Shown here one piece after another: positions 33,165 through 41,334 of a stretch of DNA of 64,000 nucleotides (the first letter of the stretch is position 1; each line of letters begins with the position of its first letter). Position numbers and translations under genes: made by a program. A model generated the notes under the pieces. That model was not told where the DNA came from. It ran no database searches and worked only from the letters and a program-made list of their open reading frames with translations. The stretch comes from Treponema sp. (GTDB taxonomy: Bacteria > Spirochaetota > Spirochaetia > Treponematales > Treponemataceae): NCBI GenBank assembly GCA_017534445.1, contig JAFXWC010000071.1:124001-188000 (forward strand). The letters run 5' to 3'.

Positions 33165-34490
33165 TTACAAGACCTTAGCTTCTTCTATTTTGTCTTCACC
33201 ATTATCTTCATCACTTTCTGAATACTTGTATTTTTTCAGATTGGCCCATGAGACAAGGCAATAGCTTGTACCTGCAAGGCCAAGAATGAACATCATCAAA
33301 GCCGCACCGGATCCTTTTCCGCTTCCAAAAAGCAGCGAAAGAATTCTATTGGAAGCATTTGCGCTCATAAAGGGTTCGCAAACTTTATCCACCATGAATC
33401 CGCCAAGAGCAAGACCTATTGGAATTGTAAAGAACTGCAAGGTGTTTCTGCAAGCGTAGACCCGCCCCTGCAATTCCACGGGAATCACATTGCGCATGAT
33501 AACGTTTTGGTTTGCCCCCATTACAGGAACAAAAATCCAGCCCAAAATTTGAGCGGCACACCAGACAATGGGACTTCGCGAAAAGGCAAGCAGGAAATTT
33601 TCTGTTCCAAGAGAAAATAGCATGGCCAGAAAAATAACCCTTACCCTGTCTTTTGGCTTAGGCATAACAGTCGCAATAAGGCTTCCCACTGCCATTGCAA
33701 TTCCTGAGCATGAAGTTACAAGCCCCAGCACCGCATTACCAGCACGTGGAATAACTTCCCCAGGCAAGGTTGCATTAAAAGCTGATGCAATCAGATTCAC
33801 CCCGGACATAAAAAGAATTATGTGAAGGGGAATTGGATTTTCTTTTAAGAAACGCAAGCCCTCTTTTGCAAGCTTAAGCACATTTTCTTCCGAGTTTGAC
33901 TTTGAAGAAAATTTTTCAAGCCTTACAAAAAATGCCAGTGCCGTGAATGCAATTGCAAACGAAAGCAAGTCCACCGCAATAACAAGATCCAGTCCTGCAA
34001 GCCCATACAAGGCAGATGCAAGCAAAGGGTTCCCAATAGAAACGATTGAACGCGACAAAGACTGAAGTCCACTTGTTTTCTGATAGAACTTTTTTGGAGT
34101 TATGAGCGTGTAGGCAACTTCCGATGCCGGCTGCTGAACAGTATTCATAAGTCCAGAAAGCGCATTTACCGCATACAAATGCCACATGGAAAGCAGCTTT
34201 GTCTTGTATAACACAAAGACAATAACAGTGCAGAGTGCGGCAAAAGCATCGCAGGTGAGCATGGTTTTCTTTTTGTCGAATTTGTCGGAAATGGCTCCTG
34301 CAAAAATGCTCATAAGAACATAGGGAGCATAGGTGCAGATTGTTAAAGCCGCTGTGCTAAGCGCAGAACCTGTCTTTTCATACAGCCAAAGCGTCAGGGC
34401 AAATGCCGTCATGGCACTTCCGAGTTGGGACATACTTTGAGTGCTCCAAAGTATGTAGAAGTTTTTTAAGTCTTTTTCTAAGAATTTCAT
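33165..34490 (-). CDS. MFS efflux transporter, macrolide-efflux-like
   Basis: This 441-residue protein has about 12 membrane segments and the MFS loop GAISDKFDKKKTMLTCD between helices 2 and 3. The sequence QSMSQLGSAMTAFALTLWLYE near the N-terminus and PASEVAYTLITPKKFYQKTSGLQSL in the middle are typical of the Mef/antibiotic efflux branch of MFS proteins. The ribosome site GAGGAG lies 8 bases before ATG 34490 and is partly paired in a predicted hairpin. A leader peptide and competing stem-loops upstream suggest induction by a ribosome-binding drug. The upstream GNAT has the same direction. Confidence 0.88.
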   Translation of the reverse strand: MKFLEKDLKNFYILWSTQSMSQLGSAMTAFALTLWLYEKTGSALSTAALTICTYAPYVLMSIFAGAISDKFDKKKTMLTCDAFAALCTVIVFVLYKTKLLSMWHLYAVNALSGLMNTVQQPASEVAYTLITPKKFYQKTSGLQSLSRSIVSIGNPLLASALYGLAGLDLVIAVDLLSFAIAFTALAFFVRLEKFSSKSNSEENVLKLAKEGLRFLKENPIPLHIILFMSGVNLIASAFNATLPGEVIPRAGNAVLGLVTSCSGIAMAVGSLIATVMPKPKDRVRVIFLAMLFSLGTENFLLAFSRSPIVWCAAQILGWIFVPVMGANQNVIMRNVIPVELQGRVYACRNTLQFFTIPIGLALGGFMVDKVCEPFMSANASNRILSLLFGSGKGSGAALMMFILGLAGTSYCLVSWANLKKYKYSESDEDNGEDKIEEAKVL

Positions 34491-34493
34491 TTT

Positions 34494-34583
34494 CTTTGCT
34501 CCTCTTTATTTTTCTAAAAACAAAAGAGCAAAGCCTGAGGAATTTATTTTCCTCCATGCAGAGTCCTCAAGCCTTGCATGGAG
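34494..34583 (-). promoter_or_regulatory. Leader with competing hairpins (translation attenuator)
   Basis: In the leader RNA of the MFS gene four pairings are possible. Stem 1 pairs 34575-34583 with 34552-34560 (9 perfect bases). Stem 2 pairs 34549-34554 with 34537-34542 (6 bases) and shares bases with stem 1, so both cannot form together. A third pairing, 34564-34569 with 34536-34541, competes with both. Stem 4 pairs 34526-34533 with 34494-34501 (8 perfect bases) and covers the end of the ribosome site. Stem 1 includes the last codons of the leader peptide, so a stalled ribosome there would rearrange the set. Confidence 0.7.
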
Positions 34584-34605
34584 ACACATCTCTACAGATA
34601 ATCAT
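34567..34605 (-). CDS. Leader peptide MIICRDVSPCKA upstream of MFS pump
   Basis: This 12-codon frame (ATG 34605 to TGA 34567-34569) has a very strong site, AAGGAGG, 6 bases upstream. The peptide is hydrophobic at its start and has Arg-Asp-Val in the middle. Its last four sense codons lie inside a stable stem that must be unfolded by the translating ribosome. It is the regulatory peptide expected for attenuation control, not a stable protein. It was too short to be recognised by size; the call rests on the ribosome site, the hairpins and the gene that follows. Confidence 0.75.
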   Translation of the reverse strand: MIICRDVSPCKA

Positions 34606-34633
34606 AGCAACCTCCTTTTTCAAGAATAAGCTA

Positions 34634-34662
34634 ATTGTAACCTGTCTACAAAACTTTAGCAA
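34634..34662 (-). promoter_or_regulatory. Promoter of the leader/MFS transcript
   Basis: On the minus strand TTGCTA (34662-34657) and TACAAT (34639-34634) are 17 bases apart. The -35 lies within the last codons of the GNAT gene, so the pump has its own promoter although it follows that gene in the same direction. The transcript would begin about 22 bases before the leader ATG. Confidence 0.7.
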
Positions 34663-35194
34663 GTGGCAAGGGATTTTTGGGAGCTTCTTCCATCTTTCCG
34701 ATTTGCTTCGTCATCCAAACAATTCCCCGCCAAGAGCCAAGCTTGAATCCTGCGTTGTCAAAGTGTCCCACTTCCACAAAACCAAGGCTCTTGTGAAGTT
34801 CAATGCTGGGCTGGTTTGTGTCTACCAAGACACCGTAGATGTAACGGTAGCCCTGCTTTTCCAGAATTCTGGAAAATTCTTTGTAAAGGCTTGTGGCAAT
34901 TCCCTGCCGTCTTGGTGCATCGGGAGCAAGAACAATCGTCCATTCAACATTCCACTGGTAGGCATCGTGGGGTCTAAGTGGAGAGCCGCACGCATAGCCA
35001 AGAATTTTTCCATCATCCGCTTGGGCAACAAGAAAGGGATATTTTTGGAGCGTAGATAAAATTTTCTTGCGGTATGATTCAACATCAGGATTTTCTACGG
35101 TAAAGGTTACATAATCCAATGGTACGTAAAATCCGTAAATGTCGTGAACCGCTTGGGCATCATCTTCTGTTGCCATTCTGATTTTATAATTCAT
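34646..35194 (-). CDS. PAT-like GNAT acetyltransferase
   Basis: This 182-residue protein resembles the phosphinothricin acetyltransferase group: IRMATEDDAQAVHDIY at the start, APRRQGIATSLYKEF as the acetyl-CoA loop, VDTNQPSIELHKSLGFVEVGHF and FKLGSWRGIVWMTKQI at the end. Members acetylate amino-acid-like toxins, methionine sulfoximine or unknown amines. The start is ATG 35194 because AAGGTGG lies just upstream; the GTG at 35203 overlaps that site. It overlaps the AraC gene by 11 bases, so the two form an operon. Confidence 0.86.
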   Translation of the reverse strand: MNYKIRMATEDDAQAVHDIYGFYVPLDYVTFTVENPDVESYRKKILSTLQKYPFLVAQADDGKILGYACGSPLRPHDAYQWNVEWTIVLAPDAPRRQGIATSLYKEFSRILEKQGYRYIYGVLVDTNQPSIELHKSLGFVEVGHFDNAGFKLGSWRGIVWMTKQIGKMEEAPKNPLPLAKVL

Positions 35195-36056
35195 ATTTGC
35201 CACCTTTTTCTTCTTTATTTTGTGAATGAAGCTTTCTGTATTCCCTGGGGCTGCATCCTATCTGCTCATGAAAGAGCTTGTTAAAGGTTGTTGTTGACTG
35301 GAAGCCAGATTCATAGGCGCAGTCCGTAATGGAAAGCCTTTCGTTTTCCAAAAGGTTTATTGCATTCTGGACCCTTATGCTTGCAAGGTAGGAAGGAAAG
35401 CTCATCTTTGTGTATTCATTGAAAAGCTTTGAAAAATAATACTGACTCAAGCCAATTTTGTCTGCAACCTCAGACTGGCTTATATCTTCCTTTGAATGTT
35501 CTGCAATGTAGCTGCAAGCAAAGCGGATGTATTCCCAAGACTTGTCAGAAAAATATTCTGGTCCAAGACTTTGCCTGCGTTCCTTCAAAATAAATTCTCC
35601 CACCAGCAAAAGAATCTCATAGACCAGAATTTTGCAGCGGCTTTCTGCAAAGAAAAGTTCCCGGTCGCGGGTTTCTTTTATTTTGTAAACCAAGTCCCTA
35701 ATTTTTTCTGCCAGCTCAGGATTTTCTTTCTGCCTGATTAAATGGCAATCACTCATAAAATGCAAGGCAGCAGACAAATCCGAATTGCTTTCGATTAAAT
35801 ACGAAGAAAACTGAATAAAGACAACCCCATCCGGTGGAACGCAAAGAAGCTCATGCAATTCCCTTGGCCAAACCAACACCACGTCTCCAGCCTTTGGCTC
35901 ATAAATATTTCCGTCTATTTTGTATTTGCATCCATTTTTTAAAGCAACAATAAATTCTGCTTCGTTGTGCCAATGAGGGGGAAATTCTTTTGGTATGCCA
36001 TTTTCCGCAAAAGCCAAGCCATGAAAGTGGCGGTATTTTATAATTTCTCTTTCCAT
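35184..36056 (-). CDS. AraC family regulator with cupin sensor
   Basis: This 290-residue protein has a cupin (PPHWHNEAEFIVALKNG, EPKAGDVVLVWPRELHELL), a helical linker and an AraC-type HTH pair (DISQSEVADKIGLSQYYFSKLFNEYTKMSFPSYL and LSITDCAYESGFQSTTTFNKLFHEQIGCSPREYR). The start is ATG 36056 with TAGGA in front. It is divergent from the iron alcohol dehydrogenase at 36170, which it may regulate, and overlaps the GNAT gene downstream of it. Confidence 0.9.
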   Translation of the reverse strand: MEREIIKYRHFHGLAFAENGIPKEFPPHWHNEAEFIVALKNGCKYKIDGNIYEPKAGDVVLVWPRELHELLCVPPDGVVFIQFSSYLIESNSDLSAALHFMSDCHLIRQKENPELAEKIRDLVYKIKETRDRELFFAESRCKILVYEILLLVGEFILKERRQSLGPEYFSDKSWEYIRFACSYIAEHSKEDISQSEVADKIGLSQYYFSKLFNEYTKMSFPSYLASIRVQNAINLLENERLSITDCAYESGFQSTTTFNKLFHEQIGCSPREYRKLHSQNKEEKGGKYEL

Positions 36057-36169
36057 ATTCCTATCTATATAATAGCAAAAAATGGGCAATTTTCAATAAA
36101 ATTCTTCTTTTCTTTTTTAAATTTATGCTTCATTATAATATTAAGATTTTTTATTCAGGAGTTTTGCAG

Positions 36170-37345
36170 ATGGAGAATTTTACATTTTATTCACCCACCT
36201 TTTTTGTTTTTGGAAAAGATACTGAAAATCAGGCCGGAGAATACGTCAAGAAATTTGGAGGAAGCAAGGTTTTGATTCACTTTGGCGGAAAAAGCGCAAA
36301 AAGCTCCGGTCTTTTGGACAGGGTTGAAGCTTCCCTAAAAAAAGAAGGTATTCCTTTTGTTTCGCTTGGTGGTGTAAAGCCAAACCCAAGAAGCGGACTT
36401 GTATACGAAGGAATTGAACTTTGCAGAAAGGAAAATGTTGACTTTGTTCTTGCAGTTGGCGGAGGAAGCACAATCGACTCTGCAAAGGCAATAGCGGCAG
36501 GTGTTTTGTACGACGGAGACTTCTGGGACTTCTATTCTGGAAAAATGATAGAAAAGGCACTTCCGGTTGGAACAGTCCTTACAATTGCAGCAGCAGGAAG
36601 CGAAGGAAGCCCCGACTCTGTAATTACAAAAGAAGAAGGAATGTTTAAGAGAGGAACAGGAAGCAACGCAATCCGCCCAAAGTTCAGCATTTTGAACCCT
36701 GCCCTTACCCAGACTTTGCCGCCGCATCAAACCGCAGCCGGAATCACGGACATTATGGCTCACCTTTACGAACGCTACCTTACAAACACAAAAGAGGTTG
36801 AAGTAACCGACAGACTAATAGAAGCACTTCTTCTTACGATGAAGCACGAAGGCCCAAGGGTTATTGCAGACCCAAACAACTACGAGGCCCGCGCAAACAT
36901 TATGTGGGCAGGAATGATGGCACACAACAATTCTTGCGGTGTGGGAAGAAGCCAGGACTGGAACAGCCACAACATAGAGCACGAACTTTCTGCTCTTTAC
37001 GATTGCGCCCATGGTGCTGGACTTGCAGTAACAATGCCGGCTGTTTTTAAATACGTAATGAAGCACGACGTAATGCGTTTTGCAAAGGTTGCAACACGGG
37101 TCTGGGGCTGCCAGATGGACTTTGATCATCCTGAAGTTACCGCTCTTGAAGGAATAAATGCCTTCCAGAATTTTCTTGTTTCTCTTGGAATGCCAAAAAA
37201 TTTTGCGGAACTCGGAGCAAAGGAAGAAGACATTCCAAAGCTGGTGCAGGTGCTTTGCCGTGGCGACGGAAGAACAGGAAGCATTTCCGGCTTTGTAACA
37301 CTTAACGAAGATGACTGTGCCAAAATCTACAAGATGATGGTATAA
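36170..37345 (+). CDS. Iron-containing alcohol dehydrogenase (BdhA/YqhD type)
   Basis: This 391-residue protein has the NAD(P) site GGGSTIDSAKA near residue 97, and the metal ligands are seen as Asp/His in TAAGITDIMAHLYER and two His in IEHELSALYDCAHGAGLA. The family reduces short aldehydes to alcohols, usually with NADPH. CAGGAG precedes ATG 36170. It leads a plus-strand series with an SDR, a Gfo/Idh-type oxidoreductase, a D-hydroxyacid dehydrogenase and an SMP-30 protein. A paralog lies at 45858-47039. Confidence 0.93.
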   Translation: MENFTFYSPTFFVFGKDTENQAGEYVKKFGGSKVLIHFGGKSAKSSGLLDRVEASLKKEGIPFVSLGGVKPNPRSGLVYEGIELCRKENVDFVLAVGGGSTIDSAKAIAAGVLYDGDFWDFYSGKMIEKALPVGTVLTIAAAGSEGSPDSVITKEEGMFKRGTGSNAIRPKFSILNPALTQTLPPHQTAAGITDIMAHLYERYLTNTKEVEVTDRLIEALLLTMKHEGPRVIADPNNYEARANIMWAGMMAHNNSCGVGRSQDWNSHNIEHELSALYDCAHGAGLAVTMPAVFKYVMKHDVMRFAKVATRVWGCQMDFDHPEVTALEGINAFQNFLVSLGMPKNFAELGAKEEDIPKLVQVLCRGDGRTGSISGFVTLNEDDCAKIYKMMV

Positions 37346-37371
37346 AGTTGAATGGCAGGAAGAGGAATTTT

Positions 37372-38403
37372 ATGGCAAAAGCAAAGGCATTGTTTATAGG
37401 CGGAACAGGAACAATAAGTTCTGCAATTGTAGAGGAACTTTCAAAAAAAGCTGAGTGGGAACTCTGGCTCTTAAACCGAGGAAACCGTGCGGCAGAAGTA
37501 CCTTCCAACGTGCATCAAATTCTTTGCGACATTTCAAACGAAGAAGATGCAAAGAAAAAACTTTCCGGCATGGAATTTGATGTTGTTAGCGAATTCATTG
37601 GCTTTACCCCGGAACAGGTTGAGCGCGACTACCGGCTCTTTAAGGGAAAGACCAAGCAATACATTTTTATTAGTTCCGCATCCGCCTATAACAAACCTGC
37701 CGCAAGCTACGTGATTACGGAAGGAACCACGCTTTCAAATCCTCACTGGGAATACTCAAGGAATAAAATTGCCTGCGAAGAATTCCTCTTAAAAAAATAC
37801 CGCGAAGAAAATTTTCCTGTGACAATCGTTCGCCCAAGCCACACCTACGACAAGAGAAACGTTCCCCTTGGAGTGCATGGGAAAAAAGGTTTTTATCAGG
37901 TCATAAAAAGAATGAAGGAAGGAAAACCGGTAATCATTCAGGGTGATGGGACAAGCCTTTGGCATTTAACATTCAACAAGGATTTTGCAACAGGCTTCAT
38001 TGGCCTTATGCTGAACCGCCACGCAATTGGGGAAGCATTCCAAATTACAGGAGACGAAGTTCTTTCCTGGAACCAGATCTACCAAACCATTGCGGATGCA
38101 CTGGGAGTTGAACTAAAGGCTTACCACGTTGCCTCTGATTACTTGAGTGCGGTCGGAGACAAGTACGGCTTTGACTTTGAAGGAAGCCTTACCGGAGACA
38201 AGTCTGTTTCCGTAGTATTTGACAACTCAAAGCTAAAGAGACTTGTTCCGCAAATGCAAACCACAGTTCCTTTCAACCAGGGAGTAAGGATTGCCCTGGA
38301 CTATGTTTTTTCGCACCCGGAATGCCAACTTGAAGACCCGGAATTTGATGCCTGGTGTGACAAAGTAATTTCAGCCCTGGAAGAAAGCAAAAAAGCAATA
38401 TGA
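37372..38403 (+). CDS. NAD-dependent epimerase/dehydratase (extended SDR)
   Basis: This 343-residue protein has a Rossmann motif GGTGTIS near its start, the catalytic Tyr and Lys in YSRNK, and the typical ELSWNQIYQTIADALGV helix in the C-terminal half. It probably acts on a sugar nucleotide or a free sugar. The start is ATG 37372 with AGAGGAA upstream. It stands 26 bases after the alcohol dehydrogenase and 16 before the Gfo/Idh gene. Confidence 0.87.
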   Translation: MAKAKALFIGGTGTISSAIVEELSKKAEWELWLLNRGNRAAEVPSNVHQILCDISNEEDAKKKLSGMEFDVVSEFIGFTPEQVERDYRLFKGKTKQYIFISSASAYNKPAASYVITEGTTLSNPHWEYSRNKIACEEFLLKKYREENFPVTIVRPSHTYDKRNVPLGVHGKKGFYQVIKRMKEGKPVIIQGDGTSLWHLTFNKDFATGFIGLMLNRHAIGEAFQITGDEVLSWNQIYQTIADALGVELKAYHVASDYLSAVGDKYGFDFEGSLTGDKSVSVVFDNSKLKRLVPQMQTTVPFNQGVRIALDYVFSHPECQLEDPEFDAWCDKVISALEESKKAI

Positions 38404-38419
38404 GGCAAGGAGAAAAATT

Positions 38420-39394
38420 ATGGATAAGATAAAATGGGGAATTCTTGGCACAGCAAACATCGCGCGTTGGGCTACAATCCCCGGAATAAAGCTAGCAAAG
38501 AACGCAGAGCTTTACGCCATTGCAGGAAGGTCCTTGGAAAAGGCAAAGAGTTTTGCAGGTGAATACGGCTTTGAAAAATATTACGGAAGCTACGAAGAAA
38601 TTTTACAGGACAAGGATGTGCAGGCAATTTACATTCCTCTTCCCAACGGCCTTCACAAGAAATGGGTCATAGAAGCACTCAAGGCAAAGAAGCATGTCCT
38701 TTGCGAAAAACCGCTCGCACTTAACGCGGCAGATGCAGAAGAAATGTTCAAGTGTGCAAAAGAAAACGGTGTAAACCTTATGGAAGCCTACGCATATCTC
38801 CACAGCCCATACATCAAGAGCCTAAAGGATGACGTGAATAGCGGAATAATTGGCCCCGTTGATTTTATAGACACGGCATTTGTAACACAAGGCTACAAGG
38901 AAGACATTCGCCTTTACAAGGATCTTGGCGGCGGTGCATTCTACGACTTGGGCTGCTATTGTTCCACAATGATTCTTTCTTTAATAGACTCTGATGTTGT
39001 AAGCGTAAAAGCTACAGCAGAATTTACGGACAAGGGCGTTGATGAAATGACGACAGGCTTTGCCCGCTTTGCAAACGGAGCCAGGGCATCGTTCAACGTG
39101 GGTATGATTTTTGGTCAGGAAAGTAATTCACGCTTTGACAGGCTCTACATCCACGGGACAAAGGGTTGCATCAAGTCTGATGTGGAATACAATCAAGCAG
39201 GAGATTTAAGCTACACTATTTTTACCGGCGGAAAAAGCATTGAACGCAAGATTCAAGTTCCCCAGAACTACTCTCTTGAAATTGAACAGCTGGGAAGATG
39301 CATTCTCTCTGGAGAAAAGCCTTTTGTAAGCCCAGAATTCTCAATCAAGAACTCAAAATTTCTGGATGCAGTTTTTAAGGAAATAGGCTACTAG
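38420..39394 (+). CDS. Gfo/Idh/MocA oxidoreductase, xylose dehydrogenase-like
   Basis: This 324-residue protein has a Rossmann motif GILGTANIA at residues 8-16, the catalytic CEKPLALN and the GGGAFYDLGCYC motif near residue 170, which is characteristic of the D-xylose/dihydrodiol dehydrogenase subgroup. It probably oxidises a sugar to a lactone with NAD(P). AAGGAG precedes ATG 38420. With the SMP-30 lactonase further on, the two would convert a sugar into an aldonic acid. Confidence 0.88.
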   Translation: MDKIKWGILGTANIARWATIPGIKLAKNAELYAIAGRSLEKAKSFAGEYGFEKYYGSYEEILQDKDVQAIYIPLPNGLHKKWVIEALKAKKHVLCEKPLALNAADAEEMFKCAKENGVNLMEAYAYLHSPYIKSLKDDVNSGIIGPVDFIDTAFVTQGYKEDIRLYKDLGGGAFYDLGCYCSTMILSLIDSDVVSVKATAEFTDKGVDEMTTGFARFANGARASFNVGMIFGQESNSRFDRLYIHGTKGCIKSDVEYNQAGDLSYTIFTGGKSIERKIQVPQNYSLEIEQLGRCILSGEKPFVSPEFSIKNSKFLDAVFKEIGY

Positions 39395-39398
39395 CTTT

Positions 39399-39427
39399 TT
39401 GAAAAAAGAATATAATTGTGGTATAAT
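39399..39427 (+). promoter_or_regulatory. Strong promoter whose start coincides with ATG 39434
   Basis: TTGAAA at 39399-39404 and a perfect TATAAT at 39422-39427 are 17 bases apart, with TGG before the -10. The expected +1 is base 39434, which is the A of the ATG of the next gene. No ribosome site lies before that ATG. The transcript is probably leaderless. Confidence 0.8.
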
Positions 39428-39433
39428 ATTGCC

Positions 39434-40393
39434 ATGAAAATTTTAGTTGTAAATGAACTCTTTGAAGAAAAGCATTTGAATCTTATAAAAACTGCCGCTT
39501 CTTCTTATGGTGCACAAGTTTCTTTTTTCAAGAAAGAAGCAGAGATTCCGCAAAGCGATTACGATGCAGATATCATTTATGGTTTTGCACCAAGCATCGT
39601 AAACACAAGCAAAAAATTAAAGTGGCTTTGCGTTCCATGGGCAGGTGTTGATTCAATAATGAAGCCCAATTACTTTGCCAACGAAAAATGCCTTCTCACA
39701 AATTCTGCTGGAGCTTATGGTGTTTCCATTGCAGAACACATGATAGCAGTCTCGCTTATGATGATGAGAAGGCTGAATGAATTCTTTGCGGAAACCATGA
39801 ATGGAAAGTGGCTTTACCCCAGACCGCAAAAATCCTTAAAGGATTGCAGAATAACCGTTTTGGGAACAGGCGACATAGGAACAAATTTTGCAAAGAGGGC
39901 AAAGGCTTTTGAACCAAAAATCATTACTGGAGTTTGCAGAAGCGGAAAATCAAAAGAAACAGTTTACGACAAAGTCCTAGGCATAGGCGACTTGGATAAA
40001 ATCCTCCCTGAAACAGATTTACTTGCAATGAGTCTTCCTGGCACACCAGAAACAAAAGGAATTCTTTCCCGCCAAAGAATTTCATTGCTTCCAAACGGTG
40101 CCTACATTGTGAATGTTGGCAGGGGATCTGCAATAGACGAAGATGCCTTGGCAGACAATCTTGAAAGCGGACACTTGGCAGGAGCCGCATTGGATGTTTT
40201 CCAGACAGAACCTTTGCCGACAGGAAACAGACTCTGGAAAACAAAAAACCTTTTAATTACACCCCACGTAGCAGGAAACCTGACCCTTGCCTACACCAAA
40301 GACAAAAATGTCCAAATGTTTTTGGAGGACTTAAAAAACTTCATGGAAGAAAAGCCTCTTAAATATCTTGTTGACAAAAAACTTGGATACTGA
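39434..40393 (+). CDS. D-2-hydroxyacid dehydrogenase
   Basis: This 319-residue protein has a lid domain, a nucleotide-binding GTGDIGTNFAKRA motif near residue 145 and the catalytic Arg, Glu and His in NVGRGSAID, FQTEPLP and ITPHVAGN. Members reduce glyoxylate, hydroxypyruvate or other 2-keto acids. The start ATG 39434 has no ribosome site and coincides with the predicted first transcribed base; earlier codons would be untranscribed from this promoter. It sits in the sugar/hydroxyacid group. Confidence 0.9.
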   Translation: MKILVVNELFEEKHLNLIKTAASSYGAQVSFFKKEAEIPQSDYDADIIYGFAPSIVNTSKKLKWLCVPWAGVDSIMKPNYFANEKCLLTNSAGAYGVSIAEHMIAVSLMMMRRLNEFFAETMNGKWLYPRPQKSLKDCRITVLGTGDIGTNFAKRAKAFEPKIITGVCRSGKSKETVYDKVLGIGDLDKILPETDLLAMSLPGTPETKGILSRQRISLLPNGAYIVNVGRGSAIDEDALADNLESGHLAGAALDVFQTEPLPTGNRLWKTKNLLITPHVAGNLTLAYTKDKNVQMFLEDLKNFMEEKPLKYLVDKKLGY

Positions 40394-40420
40394 CAAACAA
40401 GTTTTCCGCAAGGAGTTTCT

Positions 40421-41281
40421 ATGAAGGAATACACGGCACAAGTTTTTTCAAAAGAAAAATATTCTCTTGGAGAGTCACCATTTTATGACTCACGCACAAA
40501 GGCAATAAGCTGGGTGGACATTCCAAAGGGAATCATTTACACGCAGACAATTAACGGAAGAAAAGATTCCTTTTGCTTGGGACAGGCAATTGGTTCTGCA
40601 ATTCCAGCAGAAAAAGAAGGAAGCTACATACTTGCGGCAAGGGATGGACTTTATCTTTTGGAAAAGGGAAATGCCACACTTATAAAAAGCCTAAAAGAGT
40701 TTTACAAAACCTACCAGCGGTCAAATGATGCAAAGGCAGATTCACTTGGCCGCCTGTGGTTTGGCTCTTCTGTTGATGACGACATTCACGAGGCAAGCGG
40801 AAACCTCTTTTTACTTGACGGAAAAAATGTTATCTGCAAAGAAGCCAACACAAAAATTTCCAACGGGATGGCATGGAGAAGCGACAATAAAAAATTTTAT
40901 TTTTCCGACACACTGCAGCACGCAGTTTTTTCCTATGACTTTGATTTGGCCAGCGCAGAAATTTCAAACAAAAAAGTTCTGTTCAGTCCTACAGAAGGAA
41001 ATGGTCTTACAGACGGAATGTGCATTGACGCAGAGGACAATCTTTGGGTTGCCTTTTGGGGCGGAAGCAGAATCGAAAAGAGAAGCGGAAAAGACGGCTC
41101 TCTCTTGGCCACTGTGCATGTAGACGCAAAGAATGTAACCTCATGCTGCTTTATGGGAGAAGATCTGGACACCCTCTTCATCACAACATCAGGAAATGGT
41201 TTAGCGGGTGAACATGACGGATGTCTTTTTACCTGCAAACTTGAAGAGCACGGAAAAGAATGCGACTACGTAAAGCTTTAG
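40421..41281 (+). CDS. SMP-30/gluconolactonase family protein
   Basis: This 286-residue protein is a six-bladed propeller of the SMP-30 family: LGESPFYD at the N-terminus carries the first metal-binding Glu, NDAKADSLGRLWFG contains an Asn/Asp pair, and GLTDGMCIDAEDNLWVAFWGGSRIE is the typical late blade with the metal Asp. It probably opens a sugar lactone to the acid. GCAAGGAG precedes ATG 40421. It likely acts on the product of the Gfo/Idh-type dehydrogenase. Confidence 0.9.
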   Translation: MKEYTAQVFSKEKYSLGESPFYDSRTKAISWVDIPKGIIYTQTINGRKDSFCLGQAIGSAIPAEKEGSYILAARDGLYLLEKGNATLIKSLKEFYKTYQRSNDAKADSLGRLWFGSSVDDDIHEASGNLFLLDGKNVICKEANTKISNGMAWRSDNKKFYFSDTLQHAVFSYDFDLASAEISNKKVLFSPTEGNGLTDGMCIDAEDNLWVAFWGGSRIEKRSGKDGSLLATVHVDAKNVTSCCFMGEDLDTLFITTSGNGLAGEHDGCLFTCKLEEHGKECDYVKL

Positions 41282-41322
41282 CAAATGCCTTCCTGCATCT
41301 GTAAAAAAATCTGCAAGTATGT

Positions 41323-41334
41323 TATACTTAACGC
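41323..41334 (+). promoter_or_regulatory. -10 element directly before ATG 41335
   Basis: TATACT at 41323-41328 would give +1 at 41335, the A of the next start codon. A poor -35 (TGTAAA, 41300-41305) lies 17 bases upstream. There is no ribosome site in front of ATG 41335. Confidence 0.5.
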
